Made by a program: the position numbers and the translations under genes. A stretch of 64,000 bases of DNA, from contig NZ_JBIJDC010000004.1 of the NCBI RefSeq assembly GCF_044344315.1, forward strand, positions 1 through 64,000. Reading direction: 5' to 3'. This document shows positions 15,459 through 23,987 of this stretch, piece after piece; the first letter of the stretch is position 1; every line of letters begins with the position of its first letter. The DNA is from Zoogloea sp044344315 (GTDB taxonomy: Bacteria; Pseudomonadota; Gammaproteobacteria; Burkholderiales; Rhodocyclaceae). The notes under the pieces were generated by a model. The model saw only the letters and a program-made list of their open reading frames with translations, had not been told where the DNA came from and searched no databases.

Positions 15459-16076
15459 TCAGGCGGTGGGAGGGACGTCGGGAAAATGTCGCTGGAGGTG
15501 GCCGAGAAGTCGTTCGGTGACTTCGTCGGGGCCTTCAGTCACGCCGAAGTCCTTGAGTTGTATGGTCTTGAGCCCACTATAGCCGCAGGGATTGATCCAC
15601 GTAAATGGTGTCAAGTCCATATCGACGTTGAGGGACAATCCGTGGTAGCTGCAGCCGTTGCGAACCCGCAGGCCGAGGGCGGCAACCTTCTCGCCGTCGA
15701 TGTAGACGCCCGGGGCGCCGTCCTTGCGGCGGGCGTCGAGGCCGTAGTCGGCGATGCAGTCGATGAGGGCCTGCTCCAGCAACTGGACCATCTCGCGCAC
15801 CTTGAGGTGGCGTCGGTGCAGGTCGAGGAGCAGGTAGGCCACCACCTGGCCGGGGCCGTGGTAGGTGATCTGACCGCCCCGGTCGATCTTGACCAGCGGA
15901 ATCTCGGTGGCGTGGAGCAGGTGCTCGGGCTTGCCGGCCTGGCCCAGGGTGTACACCGGTGGATGCTGCACCAGCCACAGCTCGTCCGCGGTGGTGGCGT
16001 TACGGCTGGCGGTGAATTCCTGCATGGCGCGCCAGGTGGGTTCGTAGGGCGCGACGCCCAGGTGGCGGACGATCAC
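15459..16076 (-). CDS. lipB: Octanoyl-[acyl carrier protein]:protein octanoyltransferase
   Basis: A 205-residue transferase that moves octanoate from ACP to lipoyl domains, giving the substrate of LipA. The family blocks are VDRGGQ-type KIDRGGQITYHGPGQVVAY, GAPGVYIDGEKVAALGLRV with the catalytic Lys, and CSYHGLSLNV. The catalytic Cys of INPCGYSGL is present. The start is a GTG at 16076 whose last two bases overlap the stop of the upstream DUF493 gene (GTGA), indicating coupled translation. Confidence 0.97.
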   Translation of the reverse strand: MIVRHLGVAPYEPTWRAMQEFTASRNATTADELWLVQHPPVYTLGQAGKPEHLLHATEIPLVKIDRGGQITYHGPGQVVAYLLLDLHRRHLKVREMVQLLEQALIDCIADYGLDARRKDGAPGVYIDGEKVAALGLRVRNGCSYHGLSLNVDMDLTPFTWINPCGYSGLKTIQLKDFGVTEGPDEVTERLLGHLQRHFPDVPPTA

Positions 16077-16342
16077 AGGACGACCTTCACCATCGGGTGG
16101 GACGACAGCTCGGTGTATAAGGCGTCGAGCTGGACCTGGGAGGTGGCGGTGAGGGTGCAGGTGATGGCCAGATAGTTGCCTTTGGCCGAAGGGCGCATCT
16201 GCGCTGTGGCGGGGTCGAAGTCGGGGGCGTGGCGCAGCACCACATCGATCACCGTCTGGGCAAAGGCATCCACCCGCGCACCCATGATCTTGATGGGGAA
16301 TTCGCAGGGGAATTCGAGCAGGGTGGTGCGTTCTTCAGTCAT
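16073..16342 (-). CDS. ybeD: YbeD/DUF493 family protein
   Basis: An 89-residue small ACT-like protein of the YbeD family. It contains EFPCEFPIKIMGARVDAF, then the long helix and SAKGNYLAITCTLTATSQ, and ends SHPMVKVVL. In many proteobacteria it sits between dacA/dacC and lipB, as here. A role linked to lipoate metabolism is suggested by this position and is not proven. The ATG at 16342 is chosen because the longer frame runs into the end of dacC. Its stop overlaps the lipB start. Confidence 0.93.
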   Translation of the reverse strand: MTEERTTLLEFPCEFPIKIMGARVDAFAQTVIDVVLRHAPDFDPATAQMRPSAKGNYLAITCTLTATSQVQLDALYTELSSHPMVKVVL

Positions 16343-16355
16343 CCGGGTACTCTCC

Positions 16356-17480
16356 TCAGAGGTTCTTGAACCACAGGCGGATGGCGTCCCACAAGCGGCC
16401 GAACCAGCCCGCTTCAGGGATGTCGTCGAGGGCCACGATGGGGTAATCACCCACCGGCTTGTCGTTCAGGCTGAGTTGCAGGGTGCCGATGGTCTGACCC
16501 TTGGTGACCGGGGCCATCAGGGGTTGCTGGCTGACCACGTTGGCCTTGAGCTTCTCGGCGTCGCCCTTGGGCAGCGACAGCACGAAATCGTTCAGGAAGC
16601 CACCCTTGACCATGTTCTCCGTGCCCTTCCAGATGCGGAGTTCGTTCACCGCCTGGTTGGCGCTGTACACCTTGACCGTGTCGAAGGCCAGGTAGCCCCA
16701 GTTGAGAAGTTTCTGGGATTCCTGGGCCCGCACGCTGTCGCTGGTGGTGCCCACCACTACCGACACCAGGCGGCGCTCATTGCGCTTGGCCGAGGCGATC
16801 AGGCAGTAGCCGGCGCTGTCGGTGTGGCCGGTCTTGACGCCGTCGACGGTGGGGTCGATGAACAGCAGGCGGTTGCGGTTGGGCTGCTTGATCTTGTTAT
16901 AGCTGTATTCCTTGATGGAATAGATGGGATAGAACTCGGGGAAGTCGCGAATGATGGCGGTGGCCAGGATGGACAGGTCGCGCACCGAGGTCAGGTGGGA
17001 CGGGTGGGGCAGGCCGGTGGCGTTCTCGAAGTGAGTGTTCTTCATGCCCAGCCGGGCGGCTTCCTTGTTCATCAGCTGGGCGAAGTTCTCCTCGGAGCCG
17101 GCGATGGCTTCGGCCAGCGCCACGCAGGCATCGTTGCCCGACTGGATGATCATGCCGTGGAGCAACTCGTCCACGGTAACCGGCTTCAGCGGCTCGATGA
17201 ACATCTTGGAGCCCGGCACCTTCCAGGCCTTCTCCGACACCGGAACGGTCTGCTCCAGGCTCAGGGTCTTGTTCTTGACCGCCGAGAAGGCCAGGTAGGC
17301 CGTCATCAGCTTGGTCAGCGAGGCAGGCTCGATGCGCTGGTCGGGCTTTTCGGCGGTGAGTACCTGGCCGGAACCCACGTCGAGAAGGACCCAGGCCCGT
17401 GCGGAGACCGTTGGCGGCGTCATCTGGGCAAAGGCGAGGGAGGGCAGGACGAGCAGAAGCAGGATGATGCGACGCAGCAT
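16356..17480 (-). CDS. dacC: D-alanyl-D-alanine carboxypeptidase (PBP5/6 type)
   Basis: A 374-residue low-molecular-weight penicillin-binding protein that trims the terminal D-Ala of peptidoglycan stem peptides. It has a signal peptide (MLRRIILLLLVLPSLAFAQ), then active-site motifs SLTK (about residue 54), SGN (about 114) and KTGHT (about 217). A C-terminal beta domain ends in an amphipathic anchor helix (FGRLWDAIRLWFKNL). The ATG at 17480 gives a clean signal peptide; the longer frame adds 18 unlikely residues. It is first of the ybeD-lipB-lipA run. Confidence 0.96.
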   Translation of the reverse strand: MLRRIILLLLVLPSLAFAQMTPPTVSARAWVLLDVGSGQVLTAEKPDQRIEPASLTKLMTAYLAFSAVKNKTLSLEQTVPVSEKAWKVPGSKMFIEPLKPVTVDELLHGMIIQSGNDACVALAEAIAGSEENFAQLMNKEAARLGMKNTHFENATGLPHPSHLTSVRDLSILATAIIRDFPEFYPIYSIKEYSYNKIKQPNRNRLLFIDPTVDGVKTGHTDSAGYCLIASAKRNERRLVSVVVGTTSDSVRAQESQKLLNWGYLAFDTVKVYSANQAVNELRIWKGTENMVKGGFLNDFVLSLPKGDAEKLKANVVSQQPLMAPVTKGQTIGTLQLSLNDKPVGDYPIVALDDIPEAGWFGRLWDAIRLWFKNL

Positions 17481-17508
17481 GGCGGGGTGCAAAAGCGAAA
17501 AAAGTGCG

Positions 17509-17514
17509 ATTATA
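17509..17514 (-). promoter_or_regulatory. Candidate -10 box for dacC
   Basis: A perfect TATAAT on the minus strand, 29 bases upstream of the dacC ATG. No matching -35 at 17 bases is evident. Confidence 0.45.
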
Positions 17515-17596
17515 GTCACGCCTCCGATCATCAACCGCCTTCCAATCGTAAGTGAATGCGGAACTCCACGTACCGCGGATGGTCTTTATTGCTGCA

Positions 17597-17902
17597 ATGC
17601 ACCTGATCCGCCGAAGCCTCTCTCTCTTTCTGGCCTGCCTCGTCCTCCTGTGGGCAGGCAGCTCCATGGCCGTGGACAACCACCATGCGGCGGCCGATCT
17701 GGCCGAGCAGGTGCAGACCCTCGACCCGGCAGCCGAAGAGAAGCTCGACCTCAGCAGCCTCGACCCCCTCGATTGCCCGGCCCTCGCCTGTACGGCGTGT
17801 TTCCGGGCCCGCTTCCTGCTTGATGATCCCCCTAATGATGCCCGTCCGATGTGGCGTTCGGTGATCCCCAAGCTGACCTCACCGCCACCCAGGCGGGCCT
17901 GA
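17597..17902 (+). CDS. Small exported protein at head of metal-efflux operon
   Basis: From the ATG at 17597 the product is 101 residues with a signal peptide (MHLIRRSLSLFLACLVLLWA, cleaved after SSMA). It has a short mature domain with DNHHAAADLAEQ, then CPALACTACF near the middle. In-frame ATGs at 17552 and 17579 are possible but would lengthen the region before the hydrophobic core. The His pair and three Cys residues could bind metal, as small periplasmic proteins of Czc-type operons often do; this is inference. It lies 108 bases before czcC. Confidence 0.6.
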   Translation: MHLIRRSLSLFLACLVLLWAGSSMAVDNHHAAADLAEQVQTLDPAAEEKLDLSSLDPLDCPALACTACFRARFLLDDPPNDARPMWRSVIPKLTSPPPRRA

Positions 17903-18010
17903 GCTGGACACCCTTTGCGGGGTGATGTGCTTTGGTTCCGGCGGGCCGTTTGTCGGCCCTGCCATCTCATGATTTGAATAACAGCGTTGAACAATCGCTG
18001 AAGGATTTCC

Positions 18011-19243
18011 ATGCTCAGGAAGCTTTCCCTGGCCGTCGCCCTTGCTGCGACGCTTCTGCCTGCCCTGGCCGCGCCGCCGGGCGCTGAACCCTACAAGCTC
18101 CAGGCCCTGCGCGACGCGGCCCGGGCCAGCCACCCGTCCCTGCAGGCGGCGCGGGCCATGGTCGATGCCGGCCGGGCCCAGATCACCAGTGCCGGGGCTT
18201 ATCCCAACCCCGAAGTCGAATTCCTGGCCGGTCGTACCCAGGCCCGGGTGCCTGGCGTGGCGACCGGCGGGGCCCAGAGCCTCGCCCTCAGCCAGCGCAT
18301 CGACAACCCCTGGCAGCGTGAGGCGCGTATTGGCGCCGCCACCTCCGGGCTGGAGGCGCGCCAGGCCGAAGGGCGCAGTTTTGAGGTGGATCTGCTGGCC
18401 CGTCTCGACCAGCGCTTCTTTGATCTCCTGCGCCGTCAGGCGGAGCAGCGCGCCACCAAGGAGGACCTGAGCCTGGCCGAGCAGATCCGGGCACGGGTGG
18501 CCGTGCGGGTGCAGACCGGTGAAGCCCCCCGCTACGAGCTGATCAAGGCCGACACTGAGCTGCTGAATGCCCAGAAGAGCGCGGAGAGCGCCATCCTGCG
18601 CGTCGCCCAGGCCCGTGCGGCCCTGCGCGGCCTGGTGGGTCCGTCCCTGCCGACGGAGTTCGAGGTGGAGGGGACCCTGGCCAGTGCGCCGATGGTGCCG
18701 TCCCTGGACGCCCTGCGCACGGAGGTGGTGGCTCGCAACCCGGAGCTGGCCCGGGCCCAGGCCGAGGTGCGGCGCGCCGAGCGTCAGCTTGAGCTGGAGC
18801 GCCTGCGCCGCCATCCGGAGCTGGCCGTAAAGGTGGCCGAGGACCGGGATGTGGAGCTGCGCAACACGCGTATCGGCGTGATGGCCATCGTACCCCTGTG
18901 GGACCAGCGTCGCGGCCAGGTGGCCGAGGCCGGGGCCCTGCTGCAGAAGAGCCGCAGCGACCGGGACAGCCAGGAGCTGACCCTGCTGCAGGCCCTTGAA
19001 GCCTCCTATCGTCACTATGAAATTGCCCGCAACCAGGTGAATGCCCTGGAGAACGGCATCCTGCGTGAGGCCGAGGCGGCCCTGAAGGTGGCCGAGGCGG
19101 CTTACCGCTTCGGCGAGCGCGGCATCCTGGATTACCTGGACGCCCAGCGCGTCTTTCGCGCCGCACGCAATGAACTCATCGCCGCCCGCTACGAGCTGCA
19201 GCTGGCCGTCATCGAAATCGAGCGCCTGCGCGCTGCCCAATGA
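18011..19243 (+). CDS. czcC: RND efflux outer-membrane channel, CzcC-like
   Basis: A 410-residue TolC-family outer-membrane protein with a signal peptide ending ALAA (about residue 21). Two OEP repeats of long amphipathic helices follow, the second around LKVAEAAYRFGERGILDYLDAQR, a typical OEP segment. AAGGA lies before the ATG. It would form the exit duct of a tripartite metal pump with the following genes. The stop codon lies 14 bases before the czcB ATG. Confidence 0.92.
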   Translation: MLRKLSLAVALAATLLPALAAPPGAEPYKLQALRDAARASHPSLQAARAMVDAGRAQITSAGAYPNPEVEFLAGRTQARVPGVATGGAQSLALSQRIDNPWQREARIGAATSGLEARQAEGRSFEVDLLARLDQRFFDLLRRQAEQRATKEDLSLAEQIRARVAVRVQTGEAPRYELIKADTELLNAQKSAESAILRVAQARAALRGLVGPSLPTEFEVEGTLASAPMVPSLDALRTEVVARNPELARAQAEVRRAERQLELERLRRHPELAVKVAEDRDVELRNTRIGVMAIVPLWDQRRGQVAEAGALLQKSRSDRDSQELTLLQALEASYRHYEIARNQVNALENGILREAEAALKVAEAAYRFGERGILDYLDAQRVFRAARNELIAARYELQLAVIEIERLRAAQ

Positions 19244-19257
19244 TACGGAATCTCCCC

Positions 19258-20454
19258 ATGAAGCTACGACCGACTGCCCTGGCCATGCTGATGGCTGCCC
19301 TCGTCCTTGCCGGGTGCAAGGATGCCCAGAAACCTGCGGGCAAGCCCGCCGCCGAGCAGGGATCCACCACCCTGAGCGAAGGCACCGGTGATGCCGTGAG
19401 CGTGGCGCCCCCCGATCCGCTGCTGGTCACCGTTCCGCCCAATTTTGGTGCGCCCATCAAGGTCACTTCGGCCGGCAATACCCAGGTTTCGGACACCCTG
19501 CGGGTGGCCGGCAAGGTGGACTTCGACCAGGCCCGGGTGACCCGTATCGGGGCCACCGTGACCGGCCGCGTGATCGAGATCCAGGCCCACCTGGGCCAGC
19601 AGGTCCGAGTGGGGGATTCCCTGGCGGTGATCAACAGCACCGAGCTGGGTGAGGCCCAGCTCAGCTATCTCAAGGCCCGCGCCCAGGCTGACCTGCAGGC
19701 GCGCAGCGTCGAACGCGCCCGCCAGCTGTTTGCCGCCGACGTGATCGGCAAGGCAGAGCTGCAGCGTCGGGAGAGCGAGTTGTCGATTGCCTCGGCGGAG
19801 CAGCGCGGTGCGGCTGACCAGCTGCGGGTGCTCGGCATGTCGTCCGGGGCGATCAACAAGCTGGGTACCACGGGTGCCATCAACTCGGTTACGTCCGTGG
19901 CGTCCACGATGGCCGGCACGGTGGTCGAGCGCCAGGTGGCGCCGGGCCAGGTGGTTCAGCCGGCCGATGCCCTGTATGTGGTGGCGGATCTGTCCCGGGT
20001 GTGGGTGACTGCCGAGGTGCCCGAGCAGCAGGGTGCCCTGGTGAAGTCCGGGCAGACCGTGGATATCGAAGTGCCGGCACTGGGCTCGCGCCTGACTGGC
20101 AAGCTCATTTATGTGGCCGATACGGTGAACCCCGAGACCCGCACGATCACTGTGCGCAGCGTGGTGGACAACACCAACCGGCAGCTTAAGCCGGCCATGC
20201 TGGCCACCATGCTGATCCAGGCCGCGCCGGTGGAGCGGGTGGTGGTGCCGGCCCAGGCGGTAGTGCGTGACGGCGACGCCGACAACGTGTTCGTTGAAGT
20301 GGCCAAGGGGCAGTTCCGCCTGACGCCGGTGCGCCTCGGCCCGGACATGGAGGGCAAGCGTGCCGTCCTGTCGGGGCTTAAGCCTGAACAGCCGATTCTC
20401 GTCGAGGGTGCCTTCCACCTGAACAACGAGCGCAAGCGCAAGGAACTGGAATAA
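19258..20454 (+). CDS. czcB: RND efflux membrane-fusion lipoprotein, CzcB-like
   Basis: A 398-residue periplasmic adaptor. It starts with a lipoprotein signal (MLMAALVLAGC, lipobox LAGC). A barrel-sandwich/biotinyl-lipoyl-like half (VTGRVIEIQAHLGQQVRVGD), a helical hairpin rich in Ala/Arg/Glu (about 130-190), the second half (AGTVVERQVAPGQVV) and a beta-barrel with the C-terminal LRPEQ-like GLKPEQPILVEGAFHLNNE follow. No extra metal-binding N-terminal domain is evident. The ATG at 19258 is preferred because it directly precedes the signal sequence. Confidence 0.92.
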   Translation: MKLRPTALAMLMAALVLAGCKDAQKPAGKPAAEQGSTTLSEGTGDAVSVAPPDPLLVTVPPNFGAPIKVTSAGNTQVSDTLRVAGKVDFDQARVTRIGATVTGRVIEIQAHLGQQVRVGDSLAVINSTELGEAQLSYLKARAQADLQARSVERARQLFAADVIGKAELQRRESELSIASAEQRGAADQLRVLGMSSGAINKLGTTGAINSVTSVASTMAGTVVERQVAPGQVVQPADALYVVADLSRVWVTAEVPEQQGALVKSGQTVDIEVPALGSRLTGKLIYVADTVNPETRTITVRSVVDNTNRQLKPAMLATMLIQAAPVERVVVPAQAVVRDGDADNVFVEVAKGQFRLTPVRLGPDMEGKRAVLSGLKPEQPILVEGAFHLNNERKRKELE

Positions 20455-20463
20455 GGACCGGCC

Positions 20464-23400
20464 ATGATTCAATCATTAGTCCGTGCCGCCCTCCAGCAGC
20501 GCCTGGTGGTGGTGGTGGTGGCTGTGGTGCTGCTGGCCTTCGGCCTCAACGCAGCGCGCAGCTTGTCGGTGGATGCCTTCCCCGACGTTACCAATGTGCA
20601 GGTGCAGATCGCGACCGAAGCCAAGGGGCGTTCCCCCGAGGAGGTGGAGCGTTTTGTCACCGTCCCCCTGGAAATCTCCATGACCGGCCTGCCCGGGTTG
20701 GAGGAGATGCGCTCTCTCAACAAACCCGGCCTGTCGTTGATCACCCTGGTGTTCACAGATGCGACCGATGTGTACTTTGCCCGCCAGCTGGTCATGGAGC
20801 GCCTGCTGGAAGTGGGCAGTCGGATGCCCGAGGGCGTGGTGCCGGTGCTTGGGCCCGTGTCTACAGGTCTGGGTGAGGTATACCAGTACACCCTCGATCA
20901 TCCCGATGACGGCGATCGCAAACTCACCGAGAAGGAGCTGACCGAGAGGCGCATCGTGCAGGACTGGGTGGTGCGCCCGCTCCTGCGTTCGATCCCGGGG
21001 GTGGCGGAGATCAACTCGCAAGGCGGCTACGCCCGCCAGTACCAGGTGCTGGTGAACCCGGACCGCTTGCGTCACCACCGTCTGACGGTGCGGGATGTGT
21101 ATGAGGCCGTGGCCCGCAACAACGCCAACTCCGGGGGCGGTGTGCTGCCCCAGTATTCCGAGCAGTACCTGATCCGCGGTATCGGCCTCGTCAAGACCCT
21201 GGGTGATATCGGCTCCATCGTGCTCAAGGAGGTGGGCGGCACACCGGTGTACATCCGCGATGTGGCCGAAGTGACCTTCGGTCACGAGGTGCGTCAGGGG
21301 GCGGTGGTGAAGAACGGTGTCACCGAATCGGTGGGCGGCATCGTGATGATGCTCCGCGGCGGCAACGCCAAGGAGGTGGTCAGCCGCATCAAGGCCCGGG
21401 TGGCCGAGATCAACGACAAGGGCATGCTGCCTGATGGCCTGAAGATCGTGCCCTACTACGACCGCTCCGAGCTGGTGGACGCGGCCCTATGGACGGTGAT
21501 CAAGGTGTTGCTGGAAGGCATCGCCCTGGTGGTGGTGGTGCTCTTCCTGTTCCTGGGGGATGTGCGTTCGAGCCTGATCGTGGTGGCCACGCTGGTGTTG
21601 ACGCCGCTGCTCACCTTCATGGCCATGAACCACTACGGTATCTCGGCCAACCTGATGTCCCTGGGGGGCCTGGCCATCGCCATCGGCCTGATGGTGGACG
21701 GCTCCGTGGTGGTGGTGGAAAACGCCTTTGCCCGCCTGGGCCACGTGGGGGAAGGGGAGAGCAAGGTGCGCGTCATCTTCGACGCCGTGCAGGAAGTGGC
21801 CACACCGGTGATCTTCGGTGTCGGCATCATCATCCTGGTGTTCCTGCCCCTGATGACCTTGCAGGGGATGGAGGGCAAGATGTTTGCGCCCCTGGCCTAC
21901 ACCATCGCCATTGCCTTGGCTGTTTCCCTGTTCCTGTCTCTGACCCTGACGCCGGTGCTGTCTTCCTACCTGCTCAAGGGTGGTGCGGAGCATGACACCT
22001 GGCTGATCGCGAAGATCAAGGCGCCCTACCTGAAGATGCTCCACTGGTCGGTGGCCAACAGCCGCAAGACGGTGGTGGGCGGCCTGGCGCTGCTGGTGGT
22101 GACCCTGGGCATGTTCCCCTTCCTGGGGACGGCCTTCATCCCGGAGATGAAGGAAGGCTCGGTGGTGCCGGGCATCAACCGGGTGCCCAACATCTCCCTG
22201 GAAGAGTCCATCAAGATGGAAATGCAGGCGATGAAGCTGGTCATGGAGGTGCCGGGCGTCAAGTCGGCCATCTCCGGCGTGGGTCGCGGCGAGTCGCCGG
22301 CCGACCCCCAGGGCCAGAACGAGTCGACACCCATCGTCAGTCTCAAGCCGCGGGACGAGTGGCCTGCCGGCTGGACCCAGGACACCATTGCCGACGCCAT
22401 GCGCGAGAAGCTCAAGGTGCTGCCGGGCGCCCAGGTGGTGATGGCCCAGCCCATCTCCGACCGGGTGGACGAGATGGTCACCGGGGTGCGCTCCGATGTG
22501 GCGGTGAAGGTCTTCGGTGACGACTTGGAACTGCTCAAGAAGAAGGCCGAGGAGATCGCGCGGGTGGCATCGGGCATTACCGGAGCCACCGATATCCGCG
22601 TCGAGCGGGTGACCGGCCAGCAGTACCTGTCCATCGAGATCGATCGCAGCGCCATCGCCCGCCACGGCCTCAACGTGTCGGACGTGAATGATGTGATCGA
22701 GGCGGCCATTGGCGGTAAGCAGGCCACCGAGGTGTACGAGGGCGAACGGCGCTTTGCGTCGGTGGTGCGTCTGCCCGAGAGTTTCCGCGACAACGTGGAG
22801 AAGATCGGCAACATCCTGGTGAATGCCCCGGGCGGCGTGCAGGTGGCCCTGGAGAACCTGGCCCACATCCATATCGTGGATGGTCCGGCGCAGATCTCCC
22901 GCGAGCTGGCCAAACGCCGGGTGGTGGTGGCGATCAATGTGAAGGACCGTGACCTGGGCGGCTTCGTGGCTGAGTTGCAGAAGACTGTTGAGTCCAAGGT
23001 GGAGCTGAAGGATGGCTACTATCTGGAGTGGGGCGGCCAGTTCCAGAACCTGGAGCGGGCCATGGGCCACCTGACCATCATCATTCCGGTGACCGTGGCG
23101 GCGATCTTCTTCCTGCTCTTCCTGCTGTTCGGGTCACTCAAGCTGGCCAGCCTGATCATTCTGGTGCTGCCTTTCGCCAGCGTGGGCGGTGTGCTCGGCC
23201 TGCTGGTGAGCGGTGAATACCTGTCGGTGCCGGCATCGGTGGGTTTCATTGCCCTGTGGGGCATCGCGGTGCTCAACGGGGTGGTGCTGGTCAGCTATAT
23301 TCGCAGCCTGCGTACCGAGGGGATGCCCGTGGCCCAGGCCGTGGTGCAGGGGGCGACCCTGCGCTTCCGGCCGGTCATGATGACCGCGACGGTGGCTCTG

Positions 23401-23562
23401 CTGGCGCTGATCCCCTTCCTGTTCGCCACCGGACCGGGTTCCGAAGTGCAGCGCCCCCTCGCCATCGTGGTGATCGGTGGCCTGATCACCTCCACGCTGC
23501 TGACCTTGGTCGTGCTTCCCACGTTGTACAAGTGGTTTGACGACACCCCCTACGAAGCCTGA
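20464..23562 (+). CDS. czcA: Heavy-metal efflux RND transporter, CzcA/CusA type
   Basis: A 1032-residue proton-driven inner-membrane pump of the HME-RND family, with 12 membrane segments and two large periplasmic loops. LGPVSTGLGEVYQYTL and GGYARQYQVLVNPDRL are typical. The membrane-segment-4 signature reads GLAIAIGLMVDGSVVVVENA: Asp412 and the later Glu are kept, but the first Asp of the CzcA-type DFG motif is replaced by Ala406. The divalent-metal subgroup is therefore not assured and the metal is undetermined. It follows czcB by 9 bases with AAGGA before the ATG. Confidence 0.93.
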   Translation: MIQSLVRAALQQRLVVVVVAVVLLAFGLNAARSLSVDAFPDVTNVQVQIATEAKGRSPEEVERFVTVPLEISMTGLPGLEEMRSLNKPGLSLITLVFTDATDVYFARQLVMERLLEVGSRMPEGVVPVLGPVSTGLGEVYQYTLDHPDDGDRKLTEKELTERRIVQDWVVRPLLRSIPGVAEINSQGGYARQYQVLVNPDRLRHHRLTVRDVYEAVARNNANSGGGVLPQYSEQYLIRGIGLVKTLGDIGSIVLKEVGGTPVYIRDVAEVTFGHEVRQGAVVKNGVTESVGGIVMMLRGGNAKEVVSRIKARVAEINDKGMLPDGLKIVPYYDRSELVDAALWTVIKVLLEGIALVVVVLFLFLGDVRSSLIVVATLVLTPLLTFMAMNHYGISANLMSLGGLAIAIGLMVDGSVVVVENAFARLGHVGEGESKVRVIFDAVQEVATPVIFGVGIIILVFLPLMTLQGMEGKMFAPLAYTIAIALAVSLFLSLTLTPVLSSYLLKGGAEHDTWLIAKIKAPYLKMLHWSVANSRKTVVGGLALLVVTLGMFPFLGTAFIPEMKEGSVVPGINRVPNISLEESIKMEMQAMKLVMEVPGVKSAISGVGRGESPADPQGQNESTPIVSLKPRDEWPAGWTQDTIADAMREKLKVLPGAQVVMAQPISDRVDEMVTGVRSDVAVKVFGDDLELLKKKAEEIARVASGITGATDIRVERVTGQQYLSIEIDRSAIARHGLNVSDVNDVIEAAIGGKQATEVYEGERRFASVVRLPESFRDNVEKIGNILVNAPGGVQVALENLAHIHIVDGPAQISRELAKRRVVVAINVKDRDLGGFVAELQKTVESKVELKDGYYLEWGGQFQNLERAMGHLTIIIPVTVAAIFFLLFLLFGSLKLASLIILVLPFASVGGVLGLLVSGEYLSVPASVGFIALWGIAVLNGVVLVSYIRSLRTEGMPVAQAVVQGATLRFRPVMMTATVALLALIPFLFATGPGSEVQRPLAIVVIGGLITSTLLTLVVLPTLYKWFDDTPYEA

Positions 23563-23617
23563 TCCCCGCCGGGCGGGCCGCCGAAAGGGTGGTCCGCCCC
23601 AGAATGAAGGAATGCAC

Positions 23618-23953
23618 ATGAAGGAAATTCTTGCCGTCATCCGCCCCCAGAAGCTGCCCCGTCTGCGCGAGGTGCTGCGGGCGATTCCGGGCTTTCCGGG
23701 CATGACCATCACCAAGGTGGCGGGCTGTGGTGCCACCTCGCGGCATACGCCCCACACCATCAAGGAGGTGCTTACCGATTTCACCGACAAGGTGCGGATC
23801 GAGATCATTGCCCCGGACGAGATGGCTGATGCGCTGGTCGAGCAGATCGTCCAGGTGGCCAGTACCGGCCAGACCGGTGATGGGCTGGTGTGGGTCACGG
23901 AAATTCAGAGGGCGGTGTTCATCCGCAAGACGGTCGGCTCGGACAGCGTCTGA
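23618..23953 (+). CDS. PII-like signalling protein associated with CzcA (PII-NG type)
   Basis: A 111-residue PII-superfamily trimer-forming protein. It has the opening MKEILAVIRPQKLPRLREVL, the second strand KVRIEIIAPDEMADALVEQI, and the ATP-binding B-loop TGQTGDGLVWV. The T-loop GCGATSRHTPHTIKEVL lacks the Tyr51 uridylylation site of GlnB/GlnK. PII proteins beside czcA genes form a described subgroup (PII-NG) thought to sense nucleotides and act on the efflux pump. The ATG at 23618 is chosen over 23612 because AAGGA then has good spacing. It is the last gene of the czc operon, 55 bases after czcA. Confidence 0.88.
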   Translation: MKEILAVIRPQKLPRLREVLRAIPGFPGMTITKVAGCGATSRHTPHTIKEVLTDFTDKVRIEIIAPDEMADALVEQIVQVASTGQTGDGLVWVTEIQRAVFIRKTVGSDSV

Positions 23954-23987
23954 GCCTGCAGGCTGGCGTCCGGGGCAGAGCGCTCGC

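Noticed and set aside
20504..20530. GTG/GGT triplet-like run near the start of czcA
   Set aside because: It simply encodes consecutive Val residues of the first membrane segment; not a repeat element.
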